A DNA stretch of 64,000 bases from Siniperca chuatsi. Its lineage: Eukaryota > Chordata > Actinopteri > Centrarchiformes > Sinipercidae. The stretch covers positions 2,376,001 through 2,440,000 of the forward strand of contig NC_058051.1 in NCBI RefSeq assembly GCF_020085105.1, given 5' to 3'. This document shows positions 34,026 through 46,640 of the stretch, in pieces (the stretch's first letter is position 1; each line of letters opens with the position of its first letter). Made by a program: the position numbers and the translations under genes. Below the pieces are notes generated by a model. The model had not been told where the DNA came from. It ran no database searches and saw only the letters and a list, made by a program, of their open reading frames with translations.

Positions 34026-34370
34026 TAAGGCTGCAACTAATGACTGTTTTCGTTATGGATAAATCTGCTGATTATTTTCTTGATTCATTGATTAATCATT
34101 TTTGTCTCTAAAATGTCAAAAAATTGTAAAAAAAAAAAGACCATTCTCAAGTTTCCCAGAGCCTAAGTTGAAATATTCTAATTGCTTGTTTTGTTCGAAC
34201 AACAGTCCAAAACACAAAGATATTCAGTTAACTATTTAAAAAAAATGAAGAAAACCACGTAAGAAGCTGCAACCGATGAAGTTTTGGCATTTTTCCGTAG
34301 ATAATAACTACAGAATTGCTGCTGATTAATTTTCTGACAGTCAACAAAAGGATTCATGATTTCAGCTCTA
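34026..34370 (+). mobile_element. hAT-like MITE, 'GGGCTGCAAC' family, copy 3 with perfect 8-bp TSD
   Basis: Starts TAAGGCTGCAACTAATGA and ends TTTCAGCTCTA. It is flanked by an exact 8-bp direct repeat ATGGTGGC (34018-34025 and 34371-34378), the target-duplication length of the hAT superfamily. Non-coding interior. Confidence 0.88.
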
Positions 34371-34439
34371 ATGGTGGCCAGCAAGGGCAAACTTTGACAA
34401 CACCAAAGACAGTTTGTAACTGAGATATTTAATTATTTG

Positions 34440-34800
34440 TAGGGCTAAAAAAAAGAAACAGAAAACCAGTTAACTGATTGGTCAATCCCTAGAAAATTAA
34501 TTGCTGAAACCTTTGATCCATTAATTGTTGAATTCAGTTATCAAAATACCAAATGTGGTGGTTACAGCTTCTCAAATAGAATGATTTGCTTTTCCATCAT
34601 TTCAGACTTTGCTAATTGAATACTAAAAAAAAAATCACTGTTGAAAAAAAAGCAATTTATGCAGAACTTTAGACTATTAATTTGGAAACAGAATGTGTCA
34701 TTATTTCTGACATTTTATATACTAAAAAAATTATTTAAAAAGAAATGCAGCAGTAGATGAATCTGTAATGAAAATAGTCATTAATCATCAATTATTTTCA
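34440..34800 (-). mobile_element. hAT-like MITE, 'GGGCTGCAAC' family, copy 4 (diverged, inverted)
   Basis: Starts TAGGGCTAAA, with TCTGACATTTTATA and AATAGTCATTAATCATC in reverse orientation. Highly diverged; right border approximate. It lies only 70 bp from copy 3. Confidence 0.55.
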
Positions 34801-35473
34801 TCAAAAACGGTTGCCTGACAGGGTGGTAGATGAGCTTTTCTGATTCTTTCTGCTGTAAATGAATCTTATTGGCATTTGGAGCTTAGCAGGTGACAGTTTT
34901 GGACTTTTCTTTTAATGATGGAGAGTCATTGTCAAGAACTGGCTTTCCCAAAAGCATCTGTACTCCAAAGTCGCTCATTCCTAGGAGTGGACAGAGATGT
35001 ATTTATGAAATAGGGCATAACCTCAACCATCGAGTTTACCTTTTGCTTTAATCCGAGTCTGTTCATTCCCTTCCGTAACTACAAAATTGTATCCAGATTT
35101 TAGTCAATTTTAGGATTTTTTTGCCGTCAAGCAGGAGTGTTGTGACGCAGACACAGTCTAAAAAACTAAATTTCTATTATTATCTGTTCACATGGTAAGC
35201 TGCGCTTGGAGCCAAAGTGGAAGTACTGTGGTGCACTGGTATCATGCGCTGTAGCTGAGAAATGCACCAGTACTAGACGGTCTAGTATGCACATGTAGAG
35301 AAAGGACTGATGCGTGCCAAAGTGTTGTTGAGATTCAACACGTGACTCAGCACAGAGTTATGTGTGTGTGTGTGTGTTAGCGGCACAGTAATATCTGGAA
35401 TATGGACCCGGTCTGTCCAGCCCAGTCTAGAGATGCCGATTAGTGAGTCAGCGAATGGGACAAAACCTGATCC

Positions 35474-35477
<4 letters not shown>

Positions 35478-35513
<36 letters not shown>

Positions 35514-35543
35514 AGAGAGAGAGGGAGGGAGAGAGGGAGAGAG
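35478..35543. repeat. GA/GGGA microsatellite
   Basis: (GA)n passing into interrupted GGGAGA repeats, about 100 bp past a short (GT)9 at 35361-35378. Confidence 0.9.
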
Positions 35544-37024
35544 TAACTCCTGACTCACACACTCACTCTCACACACACATACAGCTACAGTAGTAGTGAC
35601 AGATGATTGCGCCGCTCCTGATTCATACTCGGGAGCGAGTAAGAAGGGAGCAGGGAAAAAGCGAGAGAAAGCAGAATGTAGCCACAGTGTCTGATGACAC
35701 ATTCCCTCTTCCTTCCTCTGAAGTGATTTTTAATAACGCCTCCACCACCCCGCCCTGCTCAACAATCCCCTACTCACTAAATAATGCCAAGCAAAACCTC
35801 CAACTCCCTTGGTAGACAAAAGAAATTTCTCCACAGCTCATGCGAGTGTTCACTGACAGAGATGCAGCTAAGAAGACGGGGAGTGAAAACAGAGTTACTC
35901 TTAATATATGAGCATGAATTGAGATAACTGAGTTGCTTGATGTATCGATTGATTGGCTGGCTGCCACCTGAGATTTATCTTTGAGAAAAAATGTCCAAAG
36001 TAATGTGAGAATAGAGAGAAAGAGGAGGGCAAGTAGCATTATCGGTTACCTGAAAGGTCTGTGTGTCTTCCAGTTTAAATGTAGAGAACAGCATAATTCA
36101 CACTGATGACTTGTAGGATGCAAATACGTGCACATGTAGTGATATTGTTAAACATTCACGTCTGCCATTACTCTATGCATGGTTGGTTTCTTGTTACAGT
36201 CCAGCTATAAACCAATGGACTCTCTTCAGTGGATGCGGTGGTCGAAGAAGATTTCAGATGCTTTAATTAATTAAAAGGAGAAATACCACAGTATAAAATC
36301 CTAAAGAGGATCCAACAGTGATGACATAACATTTTGATTTTGTTCGTCCTTAGTAATTATTGTTTGGTAAAGTGGGGAGTATGAGACTCTGAAGAGACTA
36401 ACTTTGACATGAGATACAAAAACTGTGGGTGTCCTTGCTAAATTAAGGCTGTGTGTAGACATCCAGTTATGAGCCATTTCATATATTAGTAAAGGTATCT
36501 AAAATTGAGTTATTACAAGTGAAATGTCCTTTGAAGGTTTTATTTACAAAAAAGTCATAAATATGCCAAAAGGAACTTTCTCCACACAGATTTTGATTGG
36601 GAGATGTTCTCATTTGCCTTTATGACTACAGTCCTAGTGTTGAGTCCTTTATTTCACATTATAATAAATGTATAATTCATTATACAAACATTATTGCAAG
36701 TCATGCCAGACAGCTTAGATTAGAATAATCCGAATTTTAAATGATAAAAACAGAATTAAAAATACAGTTACTGCAGTTATTATCTGTATGTGTGAAGAGT
36801 CGATTGACAGGACTTGTGATATTACTATAGATGTCTTAAAAGGTTTTGTGACTGTTTAGCATGCGTGCTGTCATTATGACCAATAGAAAGTCATAGATAT
36901 CTAAATTGTAATTATGGATAGTAAACATAAAAAACTATTTTACCTCGAAACAGTTTGCCACACAGGGACAATCCTCAAATATGTATTGTACATTTTTGTT
37001 GTCAAAAAACATCTCTGTTTGCTT

Positions 37025-37693
37025 CAACCCTCGGTATTTAGCATTTATAAACAGTATATAAGCAATTAATAAATGGTTTATGACACGCCATAATGTGGTT
37101 GTAAGCAGATATAAGGACATTTGAGGCCTTTATTAATGTATTTGTCAACAACTAAAACTCCTCTTGTGAAGCATCATAACTGGTGTATATGTTGAATGAA
37201 TAACAGCACAGTATAAAGACATGTTGAACTCTGAAAACTTAGTTTGACATAACATTTTGAACTCAAGGTCCCCTTACTAGGTTTTATTTTTCAGCGCTTT
37301 CATCTGGAAGGCCACGAGGTGCAGTTTGATCAGTTGTCATTACAGTAAAGAAGTATTTATAAATGAATAAATATTAACTAATAATTCTAATTCTTATAAT
37401 TAGAAAAAATGATATAACAATGAAAAAGAAATATATATACAAATATTAACATAATAGATATGTTATATTTCATATTCATATACCATTTAAAGACATGTTT
37501 TATATGATTACAACTGTGTTATATAATATTGTTAATCAGTTACAGGTGCTTCACAGGAGGAGTTATAGTTGTTGACAAATACATAAAAAACACTTAAAAA
37601 TGTCCTTATATCTGCGTATACCCACATTATATTATATTATTAACCACTTATTAAATGTTTATATACTGATTATAAATGCTAAATAGGAGGGTT
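37025..37693. mobile_element. Foldback-type element with ~160-bp inverted arms
   Basis: Left arm 37025-~37190 and right arm ~37530-37693 are reverse complements at high identity (for example TATTTAGCATTTATAA, CAGATATAAGGACATTT, TATTTGTCAACAACTA). The ~340-bp AT-rich spacer has no ORF. Class unassigned. Confidence 0.8.
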
Positions 37694-38559
37694 CGATTTT
37701 GGTGTCAGCAATTTTTGACCCAGTGGCTTATTTTCTTCTCTGTTTCCAGGAAGGGCTTGCATGCATTACTTCAGTTCTCACCAACCTAATTACCAGCGGG
37801 ATGCTCACACTCTTCCTCTATCCTTCATCACCTGTTAGCTTCTCTGGTTTTCTTCCCTCCCTAACCTGCTTACTCTATTCCTCTCCCCTCATGGCTCTCA
37901 CTCTTAATGTTGTGTTTTGATCAGTTGCGGAGCTCCCTCTCTTCTCCGCCTCACAGTGCATTTCCCTCTTTTCTCAAGCATACTTCTCCTTCTCATTATT
38001 TCCTCAAGTATACTCCTCTGTGCCATTCTCTTCTCAGAGCTTTGAATTTTCCCCCTGCTCTCTTTTTCTTTCCTCCACGACCACTTACCAAATTAAACCC
38101 CTCACCCACTCAAATGCATTCCATCAGCTTCATAAACACACACGTGGTACCAAACATGTAATGGTACTCAGAGGGACTTCCTCCTCTCTCCTCCTCCTTC
38201 CTCACATCTCTCCATCTATTCTCTTCATCTCGCTCTCCATCTTTACGCTCAAAATCTCGGTGAACAACACCGAAAATGAAAGTTGGAAAAATGAACGTGG
38301 GGTGACAACTGCGAGTCCCCTTTCTGCATCCCCTCCAGGGCCAGTGTGAAGTTTTCAGTTTGATTGAAGGCCTCTTTTCTGTGGTGTGCGGTGTGAAAGC
38401 TGTCCTAATTGAATGATAAAGTGCCCCGAGATGGAGTCCAGTGAATAGCCAACAATGGCCAGCCTGTGTGTGGTAGAGGGATTTTGGTTCACATCCAGCC
38501 TCTGCCTCTCTACTCCGAGAGGGGGCCTATTATAACACTCTCTGCTGGACTCGGTCACG

Positions 38560-38710
38560 TGATGCTGCTTCGCTCCCTGCTACTCACCCTCACCCTCCCC
38601 CCCTGCCTCCCCTCCCTATTCGTCCTCCCGTCTCCCCCTCCCCAGTGTGGCCTGGCCAATCCGATCACATCACTGGCCTCTCTTCACTCTGCTGGTTTGG
38701 TTGGATGGGC
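38560..38710 (+). other. Polypyrimidine tract with acceptor, E-box and CCAAT motif in intron
   Basis: A CT-rich stretch (~38585-38643) ends CCCCAG, a near-ideal 3' splice site. An E-box CACGTG occurs at ~38557 and GGCCAATC at ~38654. Could be a cryptic 5' UTR exon or promoter; no donor was firmly identified. Confidence 0.3.
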
Positions 38711-39699
38711 TCATTTGGCCAGCGAGTGACTTTCAGTAGCGGCTATCTGTGTGCCTGTGTGTGTCTGTACATATCTATCAAGTCAAAGTGCCCTCAGCAC
38801 TGTGAGTCCATCCACTGCTCCCAGGACACCAGGGCGACATGGGGAGACATAGCAAAATTGTAAGACAATGAAGTTTTCTGAAGTTTCAAAATTGACAAAA
38901 TCACCAGATTCCAAATCAAATTTCACATTTCTGGTTACCTTTTTGGCTTGTGACCCATTAAAACCAAGCAATATCTACGTACAACCCCTAGTTTCGGCTT
39001 ATGGCCCTTGTGTGAACATAAGCGGTTCACCCGAAGAGTGTTTTTTCTTTCACAGATTGTTTGAACTATTTTTGGGGTCTGAATAAGTTAAAATATCCGA
39101 TATTTCACAAGAAAAAAAAAGAAAATTCGGAATAAAAAACATAAGGGGATATTTACTAAGGTCTTGCGCTCCTTTTATAGGCGTTAAAAAAGTCAAATTG
39201 TGTTTGTCCTTATTTAATTAAGGTCAGCACAGAAGAAATTCAGCTAAACATCTGCTGCACCTGATTTATCACCGCAGACTGACCTCTGTGGCAGAGAAAA
39301 CTGATGAAATCTGGGAATAGCAGGTGTAAAATGTGCAGCACTGTTTTATCAGACACACACTGAGGGAGAGAGAATACAGCAGAGAGACAGTGAGTGAGAC
39401 AGACAGACAGAGACACAGAGAGAGAGAAACGTAAATTAAAAGTTGCATTATAAAGTTACTTTACAGTAGCTCTCAGTTCAACACCACAAGACAAAAGAGC
39501 AGCAACGCTACAACCTGTTATTTTTCACAAGCTCCAGTCCAGTGTGATATGATTGAAGCAGCCAGTAATAATTAATATAAGTAGGCCATTCTTTTTTTTT
39601 TTTTAAGTTTGTTAACAGAAATCTCCCAAAAAGATTTTTTTCCTAACTCTTTCAATCACTGATCTTTTTGTTGAGCTGACAACATCAGGCTATTTAACT

Positions 39700-39755
39700 A
39701 ATAGATAGATAGATTTTATTGTCCCCAAAGGGGGAATTTGTTTCCACAGAGTGAT
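39700..39755. repeat. Retroelement tail, (ATAG)n plus 'TTTATTGTCCCCAAAGGGGG'
   Basis: Reverse orientation of a tail common to teleost LINE/SINE insertions. Only the tail is recognisable. Confidence 0.5.
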
Positions 39756-41831
39756 ATGTTTACTGTTTCCTCACAAACAGCCTTCCTCTTGCAGATTCAT
39801 GCTTGCAGTTCCAAAAGTGTCTTCTTTTCAACCAATACTCCCAAGTTCAGCAGCAAAAAAACGTATCTTTACTATACTATAATACTTTTTTCAAATTAGC
39901 CCATCATTAGATCTTATTTAGCAGTAACTTTATGTGAATCAGATAAACTGTGGCTCATCTGTAGTCTTAGTGAATACTCCACCAAAATAAAAAAATGCGG
40001 TGTAATGGCAAGAACAAACAGACTCTCTGATATAATAATATACAGATATTATTATAATTGTTTGGCGTCAATACTTCATTTGTGTATGATTGTTTGGACT
40101 GCGAGATGAGAACAGTACACTGATAATGATGACATGGAACTACAAATTACCCTACTGACTGTTATGTCCAGACTTCAGGGACACTCTTCTCCCCGGGTTG
40201 AGGAGTCTGACCCTGAAGACTGGATAAATAACTGATGCTCTTTTTCCTCTGTACTCATTCAGAGCAGATTATACTGATGTATGTTTTTGCTGCTGTGAGT
40301 CCGTCTGCAGACGCTTGAAGTAAACCTACAGAAAGACGAGTGATTGCCTTGAGTGTTTCTTTATTCCGAAAGAATTGCCACTACAGCGGTGATGCGAAAT
40401 TTTCCCCCTGACGGTCATTTGTGACAGAGTTCGACAAATATCCCCGGTAATAACTTGTGACCCCTTAGACTTATCTTGGGACCCTTTGAGAGGGCCCGAC
40501 CCCTAGGTTGAGAACCATCAGCGTCCTGATGCTGCATATTTAGACATTAATCTGCAAAGTTGAATGAAATTTTTTTTACCAGTTTCTCAAAACACAGATT
40601 AGCAAGGCGAGTACAGTCAGACTTATCTTTTTATCTTCCAGGAAGTCAGGCCTGGTTTGAAGTCGTTCGCCTGCTGTTTGGTTGTTGTGGTGAGGATGTG
40701 AAGATGGCCGGTTGATCTCCCTTCATTCTCAGCTAGATGGCAGCATGGCCACCAAGAACCCAATCAATACTTTTACTGATTTATCAGTGGTTAATCTGCT
40801 ATTTAGCGCTACTGTGGTTTGCAGGGGAATACTCACTGCATGTGGAGTAGTTGAGTTGGTAGATTTTGTCCTGACAGGGAGCGGTAGGCACGCAGGGGCC
40901 GAGGATGGGTGTGCAGTAAGGAGCGGTGGTACGGATGCTGGGCAATCTGTTAACTATTTTACCCTCCAACTGAAACCTAAACCTTTCTCAGAGAAAGACA
41001 GAGCGTCTAACAGAGCTCCTTACATTCCCCCCACCCGTACACACTCATATATACACACATACACACTCTCACTACACACACACATTTAAAGTGTTGGAGA
41101 GGTAGTGAGGTGGAAGACCACCCTCTGGCATCCCAGTCATTCAAATGAGTGTGTGTTTTTATCTCTGGGGACTGGAAGAATGGAGAAGGAAAGTGCTGTG
41201 TTAAAATGTGTTAATGAATAACTCCTGAGCTCAACACTCTTTCTGCACGGACTCCCTGTCAATTCTTCCTTCCTCCCCCCTCAACAAAACCCTTTCTTTC
41301 ATTCTTTCTTTCTTCAGTAGATGTGTTACACCTGTCGGGGTTTGTCTTAGCTTGCGCTGGACGTTTATGTTGAAGAATAGTGTACGTCAGATTGATAATA
41401 TTGGAGAACACAAAGTGTTTGGTGCTATCAGTTTCAAAAAGCTGTTTTACCAACTTATAGCTGCATATAAATATGAATTTTACACTCCACTTTGAAAGTG
41501 GTGTGATGGGTCTACCAAATGATTAATTAAGTTACCCCAAGTTTACTTCCATGACTAGCGAGTACTTTCAGGTTTCTATGACTTATTATTTCTATGACTA
41601 TTTATGTATTCACTGATCTACTGTGCATAATGTTTTTTGAGTAGCATACCGGGAACTTCAAAACAAAATCTCATTATACAACCCTGTGTTGTAAAATGAT
41701 CAATGAATCTATCTTGTATCTTAAGTTGTGAATGCAATTTTTTGTGTAATTTATAAAAAACGTGCTGACTGGAAATATCAAGAAAAATCATGACATGATA
41801 TTATGTAATTTGGAATGTTTCGTTTGTAGTA

Positions 41832-42240
41832 AAACAAGACTAAGCCATGCTAGCAGCTCTATGAGGTTGCATTTAGGCACAGTGGTGCTTTGAGCTAAAT
41901 GCTAACATCGACGTGCTAACATGCTCACAGTGACAATGCTAACACACTGATGTTTAGCAGGTATAATGTTTTCTAACATGCTAACATTTGCTAATAAGCA
42001 CTAAACACAAAGTACAGCTGAGGCTGATGGGAATGTCATTAGGTTTGTAGGTAGTTGGTCATTAAGTGAAATGTCAACCTGCTGGTGGCGCTAGAGGAAA
42101 AGTCAGGGGATAACTAAAGTCATTAGGATTCATCCTCTGAGGACCATAAATGTCCTGGCAATCACGCAGTATTTGCTGAGATATTTCAATCTGGAACAAA
42201 GTGGTGGACGGTGAAACATTTTTTATTGCGTTTTTATTAT
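41832..42240. repeat. Dispersed percomorph repeat ('GCTAACATGCTAACATT')
   Basis: Contains AAACAAGACTAAGCCATGCT, repeated GCTAACATG units, and CCTGCTGGTGGCGCTAGAGG, a combination I recognise as a frequent repeat in spiny-rayed fish sequence. The last motif also resembles a CTCF site. Superfamily uncertain. Confidence 0.55.
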
Positions 42241-42802
42241 GTTGGGCTCTGTAATACTGTTAGATTTGCAATATTCCAATACCTACTACTGGGTTAAAGC
42301 CATTTTAGCCACTAGTTCACTTTTTGGTAGTCAAAATTGAATTTCTTAGTCACAGTGTAATTACATACAAGTTATGACACAAGATCAAATATATACAAAA
42401 CTTTTTCTTGTCTCAAACTTTGATGTTTTTCCCCCCCATTCAGATTTTATTATAGATTTTCCATGACAGTCAAATACAGAAGAAAGGGACCGTGTTTATT
42501 ATTTATTTTATATATTTATTATTTTATGCATATGTTTCTATTTTCTATTTTTTTATAACACATAGTGTGTCCATAGGGACACATGCATGCACATGATCTT
42601 ACATCAACACATACTTTGCTCCAACATATAAATATACTTTTTATTAGTTTTTTTAAACAAACATTATTACCAAACTTTGACAAATCAAGAGAACATAATT
42701 TTACAATGCCATTGACATAGAAAGTGGATTTCATGTGGATTGGTCACGTCATTGCCAATACCTAATCCGCCTAATAAGGTCAGTATCGATCAGGTGCATC
42801 CC

Positions 42803-43146
42803 TAGCTGAAACAATCAGTCGATTAATCTGTTAGTTGATTGAAAGAAAATTAACAATTTTGACAATCAATCAATCATTTCAGTCTTTTTCAAGCAAAAAT
42901 GCCAAACATTAGCTGGTTCCAGCATCGCAAATGTGTGGATTTGCTACTTTTCTTTATCATATACTGCATGATAGTAAACTGAATATCTTTGGTCGGACAA
43001 AACGTGCAATTTGAATTTGTAACCTCGGGCTCTGGGAAATTACAGTACAACGGGCTTTTTCACAAATTTCTGACATTTTATAGAAAAAACAATTAATCAA
43101 GACAATAACTGACAGATGATGAAAATAATCATTAGGTTCAGCCCTA
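42803..43146 (-). mobile_element. hAT-like MITE, 'GGGCTGCAAC' family, copy 5
   Basis: Inverted copy from TAGCTGAAACAATCAGTCGA to AATCATTAGGTTCAGCCCTA. It abuts a GTGCATCCCTA end of the 'TAGGGATGCACC' family at 42793-42803, suggesting one element inserted in or beside another. Confidence 0.75.
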
Positions 43147-45714
43147 ATAGATACCTTTTGTATTGTACACCTACTGTAGGCGATAGTTTTGTAGCTTCCC
43201 CGTCCTTTGTGTCCCAGACTGAGCGGCCCACCTCTGATCTGTCATCCAATACGTACTGCTCTGCTTCAATACAAAGACTCATCTGTGAGCTCTGACACTG
43301 GAGAGAGGAGACTCGCTGCGTGTCACTGCAGAGCTAGAATGGGTTAAAGTGATACGGGTGAAGCTGTGCTTGTATTAATATGATTCAGTCAGCCCCGTGA
43401 ATCCGGGGCCTCGGCGTGTAAAGCCATTTATTTGCGGTATACTGTAAGTTTCTTATTCAAAAGTAACAAAAAGGGCTGAACGAGTTGATCTTTCTCTCTA
43501 ATGCACATTTGTCACACGGAACTGAAAACCCCCTGCATGTTCATCAGCGGCTGCTGTTGTGAACATCTGTGTTATCTGCCCTTCTCGGCCTTTTTCTCTT
43601 TCACTCGGTTCCTGTCAGCTGGTTGCTTTCTCTTCTTTTTTCATCTCATTCTTGTTATGTTGTTATGCTCCCTCTCTCTCTCGCGCTTTCTCTCTCCTTC
43701 GCTCCTGTTTGCTTGTCGTATGGCTGTCATCTGCCCGACGGTGCCTGCAGCCTCCGATTCTCAGAACGTGATCAAGTTTCAAAAAAATTCAAGGAATGCA
43801 AGCTGCCCACTGCCCATTTTTCAAGGCCCTGTTTATGCAAGAATGTTATTTTTACAAGTCTCTACCTTTAACCCCCCCTTCCCCGCAACACACACACACC
43901 TTTCCCCTTCCATTACCCTGAACATCCTTTAAAAATACACATGGAGAATGGATAAAGAGCGAGTGGGGTTGGGTGTGGGGGCATTCAGCAAACAAGAAAC
44001 AAAACAGAGGAAAATTAGCAGTAGAATGAGAGGGGTAAGGAAAGAAAAAAAGCAGAAAAGGCTGTGGGATCTATTGAAACCTGTAGATTTCTGTAAACAA
44101 AAGCCTGTTTAACAATGCCTGTTGTTTTAAGCTGAGCTGACGTTGCCAAACTTAGAGATTGTTTGTTGCTGACCCCATCTGAATCAGCGAGAGCCAGTGG
44201 CAGCCCAGGGAAACAAAAGTGTCAGAGTCCCAGTGGCTGGATGGACTGGCTCAGACCACAGGCTGCATGTGCTTCAATCAGAGCAACTAAATAATCACTG
44301 TGTGCCAGTCTCGGTGTCTGTTGTGCATCGGTCTTTCATAGATACATTGTTTTTATAGCTGTAAAGCGCTCACTGAATAGCACATACTGGACGTGAGTCT
44401 TCAGGTGATTTTGTTAGCGTCTAATGGCTTTCAGACAGTCACCTCGTTATGTAAATGTGATGGCAATTTCATGTCTGTAAATCTCAGGTCTGAATACGCA
44501 CAGTGGTCACTTTTATGTAAAAGTCACAACGATAATCTTACTACGTTCTGTATCACTTCCAACTCGTCTGATCTGAACACTGTGAGATTAACATAAAGGC
44601 CACAGAAGCACAAGGCAAACCACGCACAGACAGAAATGAAGTGCACCTCTTGTTCCGCCTGCTATGATCACATTATCTCTTATACACAATGAAAATAAAA
44701 TCTGTTTAATAAACCACAATTCTTCTCATCTGAGATCAGTCTATAAAAATAGAAGACCCACTGCTTTACATACAACGTGAACGAGAGCCCCAACTTAACT
44801 TCTTGCCATTCTGTGCATGTGCACTGTCGGACATTATGAAATACACAGCATTACTCTCATAAATTATTCAACAATTGAGAAAGTATCAGGGGATTCACGA
44901 TTCAAAGGAAGGGGCAAGAGTCCCTCACGCTCATGAATGTCTTTACTGTCATTACTTTAACTGATAGATGAAGTCAAAAATCTTATGTGTTCCAGGCTTT
45001 CTGAAAAGGCCTTCAGCCAACCTCTGTTTAGGTATAATTTAGCACAAATGTGAACAGCTGACTTATGGCATTAAATAGAGCCTAGACAGCAACAGAATGC
45101 GGACTGACTCAATCATATCTTATTAATCATAAGTCCGTGTACTGGCCCGATAATCAGACTGAATTGCCATTTCGTTTCACTTCATTATCTTCATCATATT
45201 ACCTTGATCTATTTTACAGTAATGGCTGAAAAAATCAAGAGATGTGGGTAGAAGTCTGGAAACAGGCTACAGATGCACGTACAGTTCAATAGCACCAAAA
45301 TAGTGCAGCTAGTACAATCCTAGAACAATCACGATAAAGTGTGATTCAATCCTGCATTAACCTGGACTGAACCCTAATGATGGCACCACAAAAGAGTAGG
45401 CTTCTTTAAGGAATACCCTGAAATGACTGATTACTAGTCAACATGTCTTCAAACTAGATGAAAATCTGCCAGTGGAGTGAATTAATTTCACTTGACAACA
45501 CTGCAGTTTGACCTGCGGAGAATTTTCCATAATGATTATTTTGGAAAATGGGAGATATCTCCACTATAGTATCAAGATAATGGGACTTTGTGGCTTGGGG
45601 GTCTGTTGAATCTGAAGGAACCCATTTGCACATTCTTGAATAATAAAGTTGCTCTAATATTACTATATGGATTAAATAACTATGTGAAAGGGGGATGTAG
45701 CTCATTTTTGATAA

Positions 45715-45870
45715 ACCCACTGTACACTACCTGCTCAGCACAAAACAGACACAGTTAGCGCCTAGCTGGTGAACATAGTGGAGCATTTAGCAGCTAAAGA
45801 GCCAGATATTTCCCTCAGGAGTTGGTGGGGACCAAAACAGAGCTAAAAGAGAGTGAATGATGGACATAAT
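45715..45870. repeat. Dispersed repeat, copy 1 ('CAGAGCTAAAAGAGAGTGAAT')
   Basis: CTGTACACTACCTG, the 'GTTGGTGGGGACCAAAACAG' block and GAGCTAAAAG..GAGTGAAT are shared with 60418-60520 inside the plagl2 intron. Full borders not defined. Confidence 0.6.
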
Positions 45871-46549
45871 ATAATTATATCACATTGTTAAGTTTATATG
45901 GCTATGTAAATACTATTATATAGTAGTATTTAGATGTCACATCTAATTTTGCTGCTATCATCAGTTGTCTGTTGAATAGATGTTCTTAAGAATGCGTATT
46001 CTGACTATGGACTCAGTATTGCATATTTAATACCGTAAATATCGTATGCTTATGTAAGTGAGGAGGCCAGTGGTTGTAAAAGTTTGCATGTTTGTTGTGT
46101 CCGCAAAGGCTCTGCTCTTTACACATGTTGGAGAGAGGAAGAGAGAGGAAGAGTGAGAGAGAGGGGGAGGGCGATTGGCGTGACGCCCACTGGCACTGTG
46201 CCACATCTCGGCTGCTGTGGAGCTCCGTGTCACGGCCAGGACTCCCTGCCAGAAGGGCTTTCCCCAGAATCACCTCTGCGCACACACACACACACACACA
46301 CACTCTGACTCCTTCACACACACAAAAAAAAACATGCACAGTGCACACACATGCCTTACACTCAGTCATGCTGCCCATGTGTTTAGTGTCAACATTTTGA
46401 TAAAGCTCTATCCTGTGCTACTAGTCTGACGTGGCACTTTTTTTACTGTTTACCAATAACGAGAAGTGTGCTTTAACTGGTGTTAATGTAAACATCATAA
46501 ATATCATCTGTTATTATTGTGTACGTGACTAAAGGCCTATAGGTTTTCT

Positions 46550-46640
46550 AAAGTACATTTACTTAAGTACTGTACAAGTACAATTTTGAGATACTTGTAC
46601 TTTAGAATCTCAGTACTACCCATTAACGTTCATCCTTAAA
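46550..46640. repeat. Fragment of 'AAGTACATTTACTTAAGTA' repeat
   Basis: Dense AAGTA/TACTT motifs like those of the element at 52356-53167. Fragmentary. Confidence 0.4.

Noticed and set aside
40712..41089. 125-codon plus-strand frame
   Set aside because: Ends in a CA microsatellite; no homology recognised.
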